Source: UBA2033 sp035345875 (GTDB lineage: Bacteria; Spirochaetota; Leptospiria; Leptospirales; Leptospiraceae). From it: a stretch of DNA of 64,000 bases. Positions 43,859-52,387 of the stretch are shown piece by piece (the first letter of the stretch is position 1; every line of letters starts with the position of its first letter). The stretch covers positions 1-64,000 of the forward strand of contig DAORDH010000025.1 in assembly GCA_035345875.1 (NCBI GenBank), in the 5' to 3' direction. The position numbers and the translations under genes were made by a program. The notes under the pieces are model-generated. The model was given only the letters and a program-made list of their open reading frames with translations. It ran no database searches and was not told the DNA's origin.

Positions 43859-44926
43859 ATGCTTTATTATTTTTTCTTTACAATCATTCTGTCCTTTATT
43901 ATCTTTTTGAATTTAGGAACCCCCTATACTCAAATGTCACATGTGCAGGAAAACTGGGCTTGGAATAAATCCCAAGAGATTGGAATGTCACAAGACTCTC
44001 GATTCAAAATAAATCCATTGCAAACTCTGAATGGATATAAAACTAAAAATGGAGTCTATTTTTTTAAAGCTGGGAAATTTTCGCTAGAAGAAAACACATA
44101 CAGTGAATTGCCTCTAAATGGAAAAGGACATTTTGTTTATAAAAAAATTGGAAGCAGTGTCTTTTATTATTCAAACGATGGAGAAATTCTCTGGGAAAAA
44201 CCTTATAAAAGCTATCCACGTGTATCGAATAACGGCGAATTATTATTATTTATTTCGGGAGATGGAAATCAAGTTCTAATCTCTGATATCAATGGAAATG
44301 AATTCGGCGCAAAACAAATAGATGGCAGATTCCTATCGGATATTTCTTTTCCAGCATTAGTAAATGGAGCGTTACTTGTTTTCTCGGGTGGTGAGATTGC
44401 TCTTTTAAATGGAAGCGGTAAAATAGTATTTCAAAAAAAAGACGAACCGAACTCAAAGGACTTTTTATTTTGTAAAAGTGGAGCCATTTCTCCTACCGGT
44501 AAATTTTCACTTGTGCATTATATTAGAAACACAAAGGACTTTATTTCTATACTCAATGAGAAAGGAGAGATTGTTTCTAGCATAACATTGGAATCGGTAT
44601 ATCCGCATAAAATTTTTATGGCAGTGGATGATGAAGGAAATATGGCAGTTAATTTGCCCGATCAGGTATTTGTCATAAATAAAAAAGGGAAATCTGTCTT
44701 TAAAAAAGTCAAATCTAGAAAAGAAGATATTTACCAAATTGCATATACGAGTGGTAGTTTCTTTGCAGTGAGTTTAGAAAATCAAATTTTATTTTTGAAA
44801 AGCGATGGTTCTTATCTAGGGAAAAGATCTGTTACAATGCCAGCTAGAATGCGACCTTCCACTGAGAGAGATTCTGCCTTTCTAGAAACAGAAGAGGAAA
44901 TTATCTCCTTTCGCTTATTTAAATAA
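43859..44926 (+). CDS. Membrane-anchored beta-propeller-like protein
   Basis: The N-terminus is a hydrophobic helix (MLYYFFFTIILSFIIFLNLG) that is either an uncleaved anchor or a signal peptide. The rest consists of repeats with DG-type turns (YSNDGEILWEKPYK, LISDINGNEFGAKQ, LLNGSGKIVFQKK, ILNEKGEIVSSI, VINKKGKSVFKKVK, LKSDGSYLGKRSV), about six or seven, as in a beta-propeller. No enzymatic site is visible. It follows cinA by 4 bp and is probably the next gene of that transcript. Confidence 0.75.
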   Translation: MLYYFFFTIILSFIIFLNLGTPYTQMSHVQENWAWNKSQEIGMSQDSRFKINPLQTLNGYKTKNGVYFFKAGKFSLEENTYSELPLNGKGHFVYKKIGSSVFYYSNDGEILWEKPYKSYPRVSNNGELLLFISGDGNQVLISDINGNEFGAKQIDGRFLSDISFPALVNGALLVFSGGEIALLNGSGKIVFQKKDEPNSKDFLFCKSGAISPTGKFSLVHYIRNTKDFISILNEKGEIVSSITLESVYPHKIFMAVDDEGNMAVNLPDQVFVINKKGKSVFKKVKSRKEDIYQIAYTSGSFFAVSLENQILFLKSDGSYLGKRSVTMPARMRPSTERDSAFLETEEEIISFRLFK

Positions 44927-44935
44927 ATTCAAAAC

Positions 44936-45601
44936 ATGATAGTTGAGCCTAAGGATCTTGTTCCATTCGCATGCAAGGCAACTGGAAAATGTTGTATTCA
45001 TAATTTAGTTTTACTCTCCAGTTTTGATATTTTTAGATTGGCAAAATCTCTTTCTCTTACAGCAAAAGATCTGTTTGAAAAAAAATATTTAACATATAGA
45101 ATTAATCCTGTGACGTATTGGATGCAGCCAATTTTAAATGAAAAATCAAACTCTACTTGTCCATTTCTTGTGAGAGATATAGATAGCACAAATGAAAAAT
45201 ACATTTGTGATGTATATGAAGCTAGACCGTTAGTGTGTAGACTCTATCCATTAAAATTTGATAAAGATGAAAATATTTTTATGCGATTTCTACCTGCAGA
45301 GTATAGATGCTATGAGTGTATAACGACAGAGAATAATCCAACCCTAAAAGAATATTTGGATTCCTCAAATTCTTCAGAGCTCTTAGAGGAGTTTAAACGA
45401 TATTTAGCATTGAAAGATAAAGTCATCGCAAGTGGTCTAAACTTAAATCAGATCAAAAAAAATAAACCAGCTCAATCTAAATTTTTTCAAATTCAATCCC
45501 TACTTTATGAAACCTATCCAAATGAAGAGAACCTTCACCTAACTCTACCATTTCAAGAAATAGAAAAAAAGATTGAGCAAATTTTAAAAACGGAAGACTA
45601 A
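44936..45601 (+). CDS. YkgJ-type cysteine cluster protein
   Basis: A 221-residue protein of the YkgJ (CxxCxxCC) family. The first cysteines are in FACKATGKCCIHN (about 13-20), followed by CPFL near 82 and YICDVYEARPLVCRLYPLKF near 95-115; another CYEC-like pair follows. The cluster probably binds zinc or iron-sulphur. Family function is unsettled; some members are tied to protein modification or metal handling. It starts 9 bp after the propeller gene. Confidence 0.85.
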   Translation: MIVEPKDLVPFACKATGKCCIHNLVLLSSFDIFRLAKSLSLTAKDLFEKKYLTYRINPVTYWMQPILNEKSNSTCPFLVRDIDSTNEKYICDVYEARPLVCRLYPLKFDKDENIFMRFLPAEYRCYECITTENNPTLKEYLDSSNSSELLEEFKRYLALKDKVIASGLNLNQIKKNKPAQSKFFQIQSLLYETYPNEENLHLTLPFQEIEKKIEQILKTED

Positions 45602-45602
45602 G

Positions 45603-45857
45603 CTATTTCTTTTTATCATCCTTTTTAAAAAGAGATTTTATCTTTTCTTGCATTTCAGGATCTTGTGCTTTTTCTTTCACAGTCTCGATTACTTTTTTTC
45701 CTTCATCTGAATCTGCTTTTTCTTTTAGTATCTCTAACATAGATTTTTCATTGCTAGTTGCACTTGCTTTTTCAGGTTCTACTTGTGTATTTGTATCGGG
45801 ACTGGAAGAACAATAAAGTGAAAATAGTAAAATAAATATTGGAAGATTTTGTTTCAT
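45603..45857 (-). CDS. Small lipoprotein
   Basis: An 84-residue lipoprotein: signal peptide ending LFSLYC, then SSSP, and a Lys/Glu-rich helical tail (MLEILKEKADSDEGKKVIET and so on) likely to form an amphipathic helix. Small charged lipoproteins of this kind are frequent in spirochaete envelopes. TAGGAGT lies just before the ATG. Its stop is 1 bp from that of the convergent YkgJ-type gene. Confidence 0.75.
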   Translation of the reverse strand: MKQNLPIFILLFSLYCSSSPDTNTQVEPEKASATSNEKSMLEILKEKADSDEGKKVIETVKEKAQDPEMQEKIKSLFKKDDKKK

Positions 45858-45866
45858 AAATAACTC

Positions 45867-46199
45867 CTATTTGCTTCTCTCTGTTCCGTAGTAAAAATTA
45901 CCACGTTTCTCAATGAGATTACGAGAGATTAAATTTTCTGCAATGATTAAAAGACCAGATACAGCACTTTCCTTTTTTTCTACTTCTACATTTTTTTGTT
46001 GTGCCATAAGAGAGTGAACATACTCTCGTCTTTTTCCATCCAAGACCCCAAGCATAGAACCAACTACTTTGGGATCTCCATGCAAAAAAGCAAGTGCAAG
46101 TGTAGAAGGAGGAGTTTCATTGCAGAGATAAAAAAGGGCAAGATTATCTAAATAGCTTAAATCTTGAAATTTAGAAAAATGAGAATTTTCTCCTGCCAT
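45867..46199 (-). CDS. FliG-like helical domain protein
   Basis: A 110-residue all-helical protein. The stretch TLALAFLHGDPKVVGSMLGVLDGKRREYVHSLMAQQ resembles the middle domain of flagellar motor-switch protein FliG (IALILSxL...VLxxLPxxxRxxVxxRIA), but no other FliG parts are present. It could be an isolated FliG-like paralogue or a distinct helical protein. It overlaps the M32 gene by 1 bp, and the small lipoprotein follows 9 bp downstream, so all three are co-transcribed. Confidence 0.55.
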   Translation of the reverse strand: MAGENSHFSKFQDLSYLDNLALFYLCNETPPSTLALAFLHGDPKVVGSMLGVLDGKRREYVHSLMAQQKNVEVEKKESAVSGLLIIAENLISRNLIEKRGNFYYGTERSK

Positions 46200-47692
46200 T
46201 ATTCCTGCTCCTGCACTTTTGATTTAAGATACTTAACTAAATAATCACTCTTTGGAAGTTCACCTGTCACTTCTTTAATCAAATCTTTTGGATCTAGAAT
46301 TCTTCCATGAGAGTAAACCTTTTTAGAAAGCCATTTATTTAAACTACTAACGTCTCCTCTCTTGAGTAGATCATCCCAAAAACTTTCATGAGTTGCTAGA
46401 AAGTGATGAAAGAGTTGTGCAGAATAAATATTCCCGAGTGTGTAGGTTGGAAAATAACCAAAGGCACCACCACTCCAATGCACATCTTGTAAAACACCCT
46501 CTCCATCATTTTCAATTTTTAAATCAAAGCTTTCTTTCATCTTTGTATTCCAAACTTCAGGAAGGTCGGAAACTTTTATTTTTCTAGAAATCAAATCTCT
46601 TTCAATTTCAAATCTGAGAATGATATGAAGGTTGTAGGTAACCTGATCTGCCTCTACTCGAATCTTAGATTTATTCACAGAGTTTACGTAATTGTAGAAA
46701 TCGTTAAACGGTAGATCATAGTGATAAATATTGAATTCTTTTAATAAAATTGGATAATAGTATTCCCAAAAGGCTCTAGATCTTCCCACTTGATTTTCCC
46801 ACAAACGGCTTTGGGATTCATGCACTCCAAGAGATACAGCACTAGTAAGAGGGCTTGGGTAATTCGCCATTTGCCCCACACCATACTCATAGAGAGCATG
46901 TCCGGTCTCATGTAAAACTCCAAAGATAGAAGAGAGAGGATCATCTACATGGTAACGAGTTGTGATCCGCTTATCTTTTGAACCAAGACTTGTAGAGAAT
47001 GGATGGACACTGATATCAAGTCTAGATGCACTAGCGGGTAATCCGAGTAATGCGGGAAGCTTTTCATTAAAAGACTTTTGTAATTCAACAGGAATTGGTT
47101 TCTTAAAAGGAGAAGAATAAGACTTACCCTCATTGACGATTGGAATGAGCGAATTTTTTAAATGTAAAAATAATTCCTCTAAATCTTTCGCTCTAGCTCC
47201 TGTTTCATATCCTTCTAGAAGTGCATCATAACGTTCTGTTGTATAACCATAACACTCAGCCATTTCAATACTAAGTTCTGTGATTTCTGTAAGCGTTGGT
47301 TCAAATGCTTTGAAGTCTTTGTTCTTTTTTGCATCTGCCCAGATTCCATGTGCTAGATTTGTGAGTTTAGAAAATCGCTCTACTAATTCAATAGGAAGTG
47401 TAACGGCTCTATCTCTGTCTTTTTTAAAAACTTCCATTTCTCTTTTGAGAATTGTTTTTTCTGGAGGATTGGATGCAATGAGTGCTTCCAAATTTTCAAG
47501 GTGTTGTTTTGCTTCGTCTCCTGTAAACATCTTGTGCGAGAGAGAAGACAGTTGTGCAATTTGCTCTGCTCTTTCTTCTCTAGCATCATCGGGCATCATG
47601 ACTTCACTATCCCAATGCAGAAGACTGATTATATCCCCTAAACGAGTGTATTCTTTCCAAAAATTTCTATAGGATTGTAAGGTTTGGCTCAT
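46199..47692 (-). CDS. M32 family carboxypeptidase (Taq-type)
   Basis: A 497-residue zinc carboxypeptidase of family M32. The zinc motif HETGH lies in FGVLHETGHALYEYGVG near residue 258, with the downstream glutamate in SLGVHESQSRLWEN. DQVTYNLHIILRFEIE and GGAFGYFPTYTLGN are further family signatures. It removes C-terminal residues from peptides in the cytoplasm. It is divergent from the tRNA gene and followed by a 1-bp overlapping FliG-like gene. Confidence 0.95.
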   Translation of the reverse strand: MSQTLQSYRNFWKEYTRLGDIISLLHWDSEVMMPDDAREERAEQIAQLSSLSHKMFTGDEAKQHLENLEALIASNPPEKTILKREMEVFKKDRDRAVTLPIELVERFSKLTNLAHGIWADAKKNKDFKAFEPTLTEITELSIEMAECYGYTTERYDALLEGYETGARAKDLEELFLHLKNSLIPIVNEGKSYSSPFKKPIPVELQKSFNEKLPALLGLPASASRLDISVHPFSTSLGSKDKRITTRYHVDDPLSSIFGVLHETGHALYEYGVGQMANYPSPLTSAVSLGVHESQSRLWENQVGRSRAFWEYYYPILLKEFNIYHYDLPFNDFYNYVNSVNKSKIRVEADQVTYNLHIILRFEIERDLISRKIKVSDLPEVWNTKMKESFDLKIENDGEGVLQDVHWSGGAFGYFPTYTLGNIYSAQLFHHFLATHESFWDDLLKRGDVSSLNKWLSKKVYSHGRILDPKDLIKEVTGELPKSDYLVKYLKSKVQEQE

Positions 47693-47782
47693 ATAGATGG
47701 CATATTTTTATATCCTTCTAGAGAAAAGTAAATATTCTATTGACAGGATAAATCTATTTAAAAATATAACATTATACATCCT

Positions 47783-47853
47783 GCGGGCGTGGTGTAACGG
47801 TAGCACAATAGCCTTCCAAGCTCTTAGAGGGGGTTCGAGTCCCCTCGCCCGCT
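47783..47853 (+). tRNA. tRNA-Gly (anticodon TCC)
   Basis: The acceptor stem GCGGGCG/CGCCCGC, D-arm GTG..CAC with GGTAG, anticodon loop CTTCCAA (anticodon TCC), and T-arm with GGTTCGAGTCC are all visible. The anticodon stem ATAGC/GCTCT has one T-C mismatch at its second pair. CCA is not encoded; the base after the acceptor stem is T. An 11-nt copy of its 3' end, CCCCTCGCCCG, recurs at 47935-47945. Confidence 0.93.
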
Positions 47854-47945
47854 TCGCTGCTCGGGGTCCACCCTTTCTCCTAATGGAGAAACTTTGCATC
47901 GGCTCCTCCCGCTGATGGCTCCGAAGCCTCACACCCCTCGCCCGA
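47854..47945. repeat. GC-rich segment bounded by a tRNA 3'-end repeat
   Basis: The 92 bp after tRNA-Gly are markedly richer in G+C than their surroundings. They hold a perfect hairpin TTTCTCC-TAAT-GGAGAAA (about 47874-47891) and a TCGG...CCGA arm pair, and end in CCCCTCGCCCG, a copy of the tRNA 3' end. This could be the remains of an att-type duplication, a decayed tRNA copy, or a structured trailer. No integrase is nearby. Confidence 0.45.
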
Positions 47946-47984
47946 CTTTTTATTCTAGAATTATTTTTACACTCTTTATTTGAA

Positions 47985-48302
47985 TCACTCCATCGGAATT
48001 CTTGTTTTCCAAATTTCAGGATTGCGACTTGTATGAAACACACCGATAATTTCAACTTCCTTTTCTTCCAAAGAAACTTTATAGAAAAGAGCATATTGAA
48101 ATGTATTCATTAATGCTCGTCTAAATTCTTTATAAATCTGCGGATATATGTTTGGATGATTCGATAAAAACTCAATGGTTTCCTCGAAAGAGAGTAAAAA
48201 TTCATCTCCCAATCCAGTTCGAATTTCTTCATAATACTTTATAATTTCTTTAATATCATTTTGAGCTGGAAGAGAAATGATTATCTCATATATGTTTTCC
48301 AT
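47985..48302 (-). CDS. RelE/ParE-type toxin
   Basis: A 105-residue ParE/RelE-fold protein: EIIISLPAQNDIKEIIKYYEEI, then FEETIEFLSNHPNIYPQIYKEFRRALMNTFQYALFYKV and VEIIGVFHTSRNPEIW. The RR...YALFYKV and final HTSRNP strands are the ParE signature. Such toxins poison DNA gyrase or cut mRNA. It overlaps its antitoxin gene by 17 bp. Confidence 0.87.
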   Translation of the reverse strand: MENIYEIIISLPAQNDIKEIIKYYEEIRTGLGDEFLLSFEETIEFLSNHPNIYPQIYKEFRRALMNTFQYALFYKVSLEEKEVEIIGVFHTSRNPEIWKTRIPME

Positions 48303-48522
48303 TCAATTCCTTTTTAAACTCAATCCACGTTTTTGCTTTATTCTTATTTTTTAGATGCTCCTCCCAGCGGGCATCCAAAATCTGTTTTCCTTTCTCAGAA
48401 AGTTCAAAATTAGAATCAGTTGCTACATATCGAATATATAAAAAATCAATATACTCTTCTAAATGATCTTGTAAAAAGGGAGGAAGTTTTTTAATTTTTT
48501 CAAGGGCTAATACTGGTTCCAT
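48286..48522 (-). CDS. Addiction-module antitoxin (DUF2281/TIGR02574-like)
   Basis: A 78-residue helical protein. The stretch FELSEKGKQILDARWEEHLKNKNKAKTWIEFKKEL fits the putative addiction-module component family, whose members are paired with ParE-like toxins as here. The N-terminal LALEKIKKLPPFLQDHLEEYIDFL resembles the DUF2281 helix pair. It precedes and overlaps the toxin gene. Its ATG lies 6 nt past a good -10 box, so the mRNA is predicted to be leaderless. Confidence 0.82.
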   Translation of the reverse strand: MEPVLALEKIKKLPPFLQDHLEEYIDFLYIRYVATDSNFELSEKGKQILDARWEEHLKNKNKAKTWIEFKKELNGKHI

Positions 48523-48557
48523 ATTTCTATTATCTGCGATTATAAACCCTCTGTCAA
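48523..48557 (-). promoter_or_regulatory. Promoter of the ParE-type module, predicted leaderless
   Basis: On the minus strand TTGACA (48552-48557), an exact 17-bp spacer and GATAAT (48529-48534) form a near-consensus sigma-70 promoter, with the antitoxin ATG 6 nt after the -10 box. No Shine-Dalgarno can fit in the leader. This repeats the arrangement found at the HigBA-type module. Confidence 0.7.
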
Positions 48558-49680
48558 GACATTCAATTTATCATTATGATTCCTAAATCGGTTGTTATTG
48601 GAATCTATTATCGATACACTAAACATTCCTTAAAGATAGGACTAAACTTCCCCTAAAGATATCTCCGGAGATAAGTTTAGGATAAGTTTAAGGGAACTTT
48701 ACTCCTAAGTTTAAGGGATATTTGGTGGTAAGAGAATGCGAAGATTACCACCGATAGGGACGATACGCACCGATGGAGTTGTTTAGATAGATTTGGATAT
48801 TTGATTCTATCGGTTGTTTCATTGGGGATATTTGGAAGATTGAACCACGAAGTGCACGAAGAGACACGAAGAGGCACATGCGGAGGCGTTGGTCGCGAAT
48901 ACTTGGTGCGAAGGGTGGACTAGACACGGATGAGGTTTGATTTTTTTTTCTTCACCACGAAGGACACGAAGACTCACGAAGTGAATGAATAATAAATCTT
49001 CTCTTTTCTTCGTGTTCTCTGGGCTCTTCGTGGTTAGATTTTTTTTTAAGCATTTACACAATCCCTATGCTGTTTGGGTAATATATCTTTCCTTTAACTC
49101 GGTTACGGTTTCAGGGATGCACTTCTTAAATTTTGAAATGGTCGGAATGCAATTATCTGAGTTTCGTATTGACTACGCATTATCTAGTGACTTGGTATAC
49201 ACCAAGCAATTTTTATGTTTTCCCTTACGGACTTTATTTGTTTAGGTTTGGTGGAACCGAACGCGCTTTCTAGAAAGTGATAAGCTTTATATCTGTTAGC
49301 GTTCAGTTTAGTGGTTCGTATAGTGTTGGTATAGTCCTTGGTATATTGGAATGGGGGCTTGAGTATTGGAGGGAGTATCATGGCTATTAATTCAAATGTT
49401 GGTTGTATGTATGCTTGTTGTTTTTGAATTGATAACTAGAACTAAAGTATAAGTGGGATTATAACCTCTCTTGGTAGAAGAATCTCTTCTTTCGAAAAAA
49501 AGCTTCAGTAGTTCATTTTCTCGGACTAAAACATTTAGATTGAATTGAAATAAAGTCTCATAACGTTCCTCACCGATTCAATTCTTCTTTTAATGGAAAT
49601 CTGAGTTTGCCGATATAAAAATTCTCACAAGATCGCTGATTGGATTGACTGGGAAAGGAATTGCATCTATTATAATACTT
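48558..49680. repeat. 1.1 kb gene-free region with several repeat families
   Basis: Three kinds of repeat are packed here. At 48652-48681 CCTAAA..TATCTCC and GGAGATA..TTTAGG form a 30-bp near-perfect palindrome, followed by two copies of TAAGTTTAAGGGA at 48683 and 48706. At 48748-48815 lies a copy of the ACCGATA element. From 48844 to 49034, CACGAAG is repeated at least six times directly, then inverted as CTTCGTG, so the right half can fold. The remaining 600 bp show no gene I can defend; frames across the CACGAAG repeats (LRALRG-type peptides) are a known artefact of this repeat. Confidence 0.6.
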
Positions 49681-50265
49681 ATGCAAAAGGCTAAAATCAA
49701 TCGTTTCCAATGGATAGCTGTTTTCTTCTTAAGTTTCTTCTTTGGCTGTGAACACTTTCTCAATTTTGTTTTAAAGGACGAAGAGCTAGTGCAAGTTCCA
49801 GAGCTTGTGGGACGTTGGTCGGCATATGAGAAGGGAAAAGAAACGGCTGTTTTAAAGATAGAAGATTTTGGAAAAAATCATGAGTATCTCCTAACAGTAG
49901 AAAAAGAAAACAAAGGAGCACTTCTTCGAATTACTCAAATAAAAAATATCTATGTAGGAGAATATCATGATTTTGATGAAAAGAATCAAGTAAAACCCGT
50001 TGGTTATTTTTTCATTCTAAAAAAAGTAAATCATGATTTTCAAATTTTTATAGGCAGTGATATCACAAAAAAAATGGTAGATCAATATAAATTAGTAGCA
50101 AAAGAAAATCAAATACTCGGAAAGAAATACATCACTTACAGTTTATCGGGCACAGATCTACAAAATAGATATGCTCTCGAATTACTTTTATCTGATCCAG
50201 ATTTTTTCCATTTAAAAAATTCGTATAATATGATTCTAAAAAGAAATTCCATTCAAAGACTATAA
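49681..50265 (+). CDS. Lipoprotein of unknown function
   Basis: The ATG at 49681 starts a lipoprotein signal (KINRFQWIAVFFLSFFFGC); the frame opening at 49645 adds residues unlike a signal peptide. The mature protein, about 170 residues, begins with acidic and hydrophobic residues and contains VGRWSAYEKGKETAVLKIEDF, which recalls the first strands of lipocalin-like domains in bacterial lipoproteins. The family is not recognised. It is convergent with the broken GMC oxidoreductase gene, 203 bp away. Confidence 0.72.
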   Translation: MQKAKINRFQWIAVFFLSFFFGCEHFLNFVLKDEELVQVPELVGRWSAYEKGKETAVLKIEDFGKNHEYLLTVEKENKGALLRITQIKNIYVGEYHDFDEKNQVKPVGYFFILKKVNHDFQIFIGSDITKKMVDQYKLVAKENQILGKKYITYSLSGTDLQNRYALELLLSDPDFFHLKNSYNMILKRNSIQRL

Positions 50266-50468
50266 ATCCAAACCAATCTTCCTTTGCATAATAAACTAGT
50301 TTGATCTATATCGATTTTCAAAATCGATACAATTGAGAAGGAATCAATATCGATGCTTTACTTTCACTCACCAGACTGTAATAAAACTTTATATTTAGAG
50401 ATAGAATCAAATTTTTAGATCTTCTCTTTATTGTTAAAATTCTATGCAGTCCAGTGAGTTTTCCTAAA

Positions 50469-51233
50469 TTATTTTTTCAAAGGGAATTGTTCAGCAATTC
50501 TTTCTGCATTGGCAGCGATTGTAAGAGAAGGATTTGGACCTAGAGAAGTTGGAATAATACTCCCATCTACTACAAAAAGACCTTTATGCCCAAAGACTTC
50601 TCCTTTTGTATCCACAACTCCTGTCTCAGCACTCTCGCCCATAACGCATCCTCCAATTGGATGCACTGCAATGATCTTATGTAAATAGGTAAGTGGATTG
50701 TCTAAAAAATCACCTTCCATTTTTTCTGCGACGTTTTTCATGGCAGATCGAACACGATCATAATGCAATTGACTTTCTTTCATTTCCCATTTGATAATTG
50801 GTTCTCCGTCCTCTCTCAATTTAATCTCTCCATTATTTCTGTCTCTCCCCATACCCAAGAGTAGAAAAGCAGATCGAACAAATTTTTCACTGTCTAGTAA
50901 ATCGATTAGTTTATCACCTATATTCACTTGTCCTTTTTGAAGAGGAGATCCTATTAACTTAAAAAAGAATTCCTTTGCATATCGAATCCCTACTTTCACA
51001 GCTCGTAAAATAAAATGAACAGAAGGAATTTTTCCAGAAACATACCAGCCAAGTCCAATTGGAAACCCAGCATCTTGAATGACTGCATTATGAGTGTATC
51101 CATCAGGATACGGTTTAAACTTATACTGAATAGCAGCCGTTATGACAGGACCCTTTGTTGGAATAACGTTATGCGGAGTATTTAAAACTGATCCTTCCAA
51201 ATCTCCGTTTCCACACCACTTCTTCCCAAGCAT
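50469..51233 (-). pseudogene. GMC oxidoreductase, C-terminal half (after frameshift)
   Basis: The second part of a GMC-family flavoenzyme. It continues the upstream reading frame in a -1 shifted phase: LGKKWCGNGDLEGSVLNTPHN matches the expected sequence after LKNLSQ, and the nominal ATG at 51233 is internal. The catalytic His/Asn region HPIGGCVMGESAETGVVD, then GLFVVDGSIIPTSLGPNPSLTIAANAERIA, is intact. Alone it lacks the FAD-binding fold and would be inactive. Either the gene is broken or one base is missing from the assembly. Confidence 0.8.
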
Positions 51234-52129
51234 TGTGATAAGTTTTTTAGTTTACCTTCTTTCTGCATTCGAAGGAGCATTGCAGTAGAACCAAGAGAAC
51301 CAGCAGACAATACAACTTGTTTTGCAATTATCTTTGTTTTCTTTTCTGAATTTTCTGGATCAGAATAAATGACTTCGTATCCAGTGTCATCCGCCAAAGG
51401 AGAAATAGATTCTACAAGAGCGTGAGTTTTAACCTCTGCTGCTACTTTTTGTTTCTTCGCTCTAAAAATATAATTTAGATCTAAAGTATTTTTTGCATGA
51501 ATATTACAGCCAATATCACACTCCCCACATTTTGTGCAACTAGACTGAATTGCTCCATGGGAATTTTCTGTCTGATGTCCTGCAAACTCTCCTTTAAATC
51601 GAATCGCAAGGTCTGGGAAAATAACCTTTGGTTTTTCTAAAGCGTCAGACGGTGTATCTAAAGATTCACCTACTTTTTTAAAAAGATGTGTTTTTGGGGT
51701 TCGATTGTAATAAGGATGATCAATTGGATATGGAGAGGCTTCCATTGTATCGATTACTTTTTGATAAAATGGTTCTAATGTAGATCGATTGATTCCACCA
51801 GGCCAACCAGTAAAATTCTCTTCTGGCATTCTCATTAGAACATTTGCATAGATTAAACTACCACCCCCTAGACCGCTTGCAGTCACAGACATAAGATCGC
51901 TCTCAGGATAGTCTCTTACTTCCATGAATCCATAACGTCCATCTTTTGGATCCCAAATTAATTTTTCCTTTATTTCATTGATTCGTCTTGGAAATTCCCA
52001 CATCCCATATTGCTTTCCTCTCTCTAGCAAACAGACTTTATATCCCTTTTCAGAAAGGCGACAACTCATAACAGATCCACCAAATCCAGATCCAATTACT
52101 ATAACATCATAATCAAAACTACTAGCCAT
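51182..52129 (-). pseudogene. GMC oxidoreductase, N-terminal half (before frameshift)
   Basis: The FAD-binding part of a cholesterol-oxidase-like GMC enzyme: VIVIGSGFGGSVMSCRLSEKG at the N-terminus, TASGLGGGSLIYANVLMR near 95 and a four-cysteine cluster CTKCGECDIGCNIHAKNTLD near 218. The frame leaves the family sequence after KNLSQCLG and ends 18 residues later; the true continuation lies in the overlapping frame. A base appears to be missing near 51222-51230, in a TTGGGAAG stretch. GGGAG precedes the ATG. Confidence 0.82.
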
Positions 52130-52387
52130 AACTCCCCCAAATAATTTACTTTCGATGCATCTTAATTAGAAAGTTCAAATTAAATAGTAATTTATTTTCC
52201 TGTTTTTATGATATTTAGCAGAACCATTTCTGGAAGGGGAAAATCACTGTTATATGTAAATTCAGTTTCTATCCCAAGAATTCTTGTGTTTAGAAAAGAC
52301 ATACTCAAGAACGATTCAAATAATCTATCTAAATAGCTAAATGAAAAAACAATTTGACAAATGGATAAATAGTCTTAAATACTTTTT

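Noticed and set aside
47697..48094. Frames running across tRNA-Gly on both strands
   Set aside because: They read through the tRNA and its GC-rich trailer; no family match and no ribosome-binding site.
48844..49034. CRISPR array
   Set aside because: The CACGAAG repeats are short, irregularly spaced and partly inverted, with no unique spacers and no cas genes nearby.
48677..49245. Overlapping leftward and rightward frames with LRALRG/LRVLRG-type peptides
   Set aside because: They arise from translation of CACGAAG repeats, have no start signals and overlap each other; a well-known artefact of this repeat.
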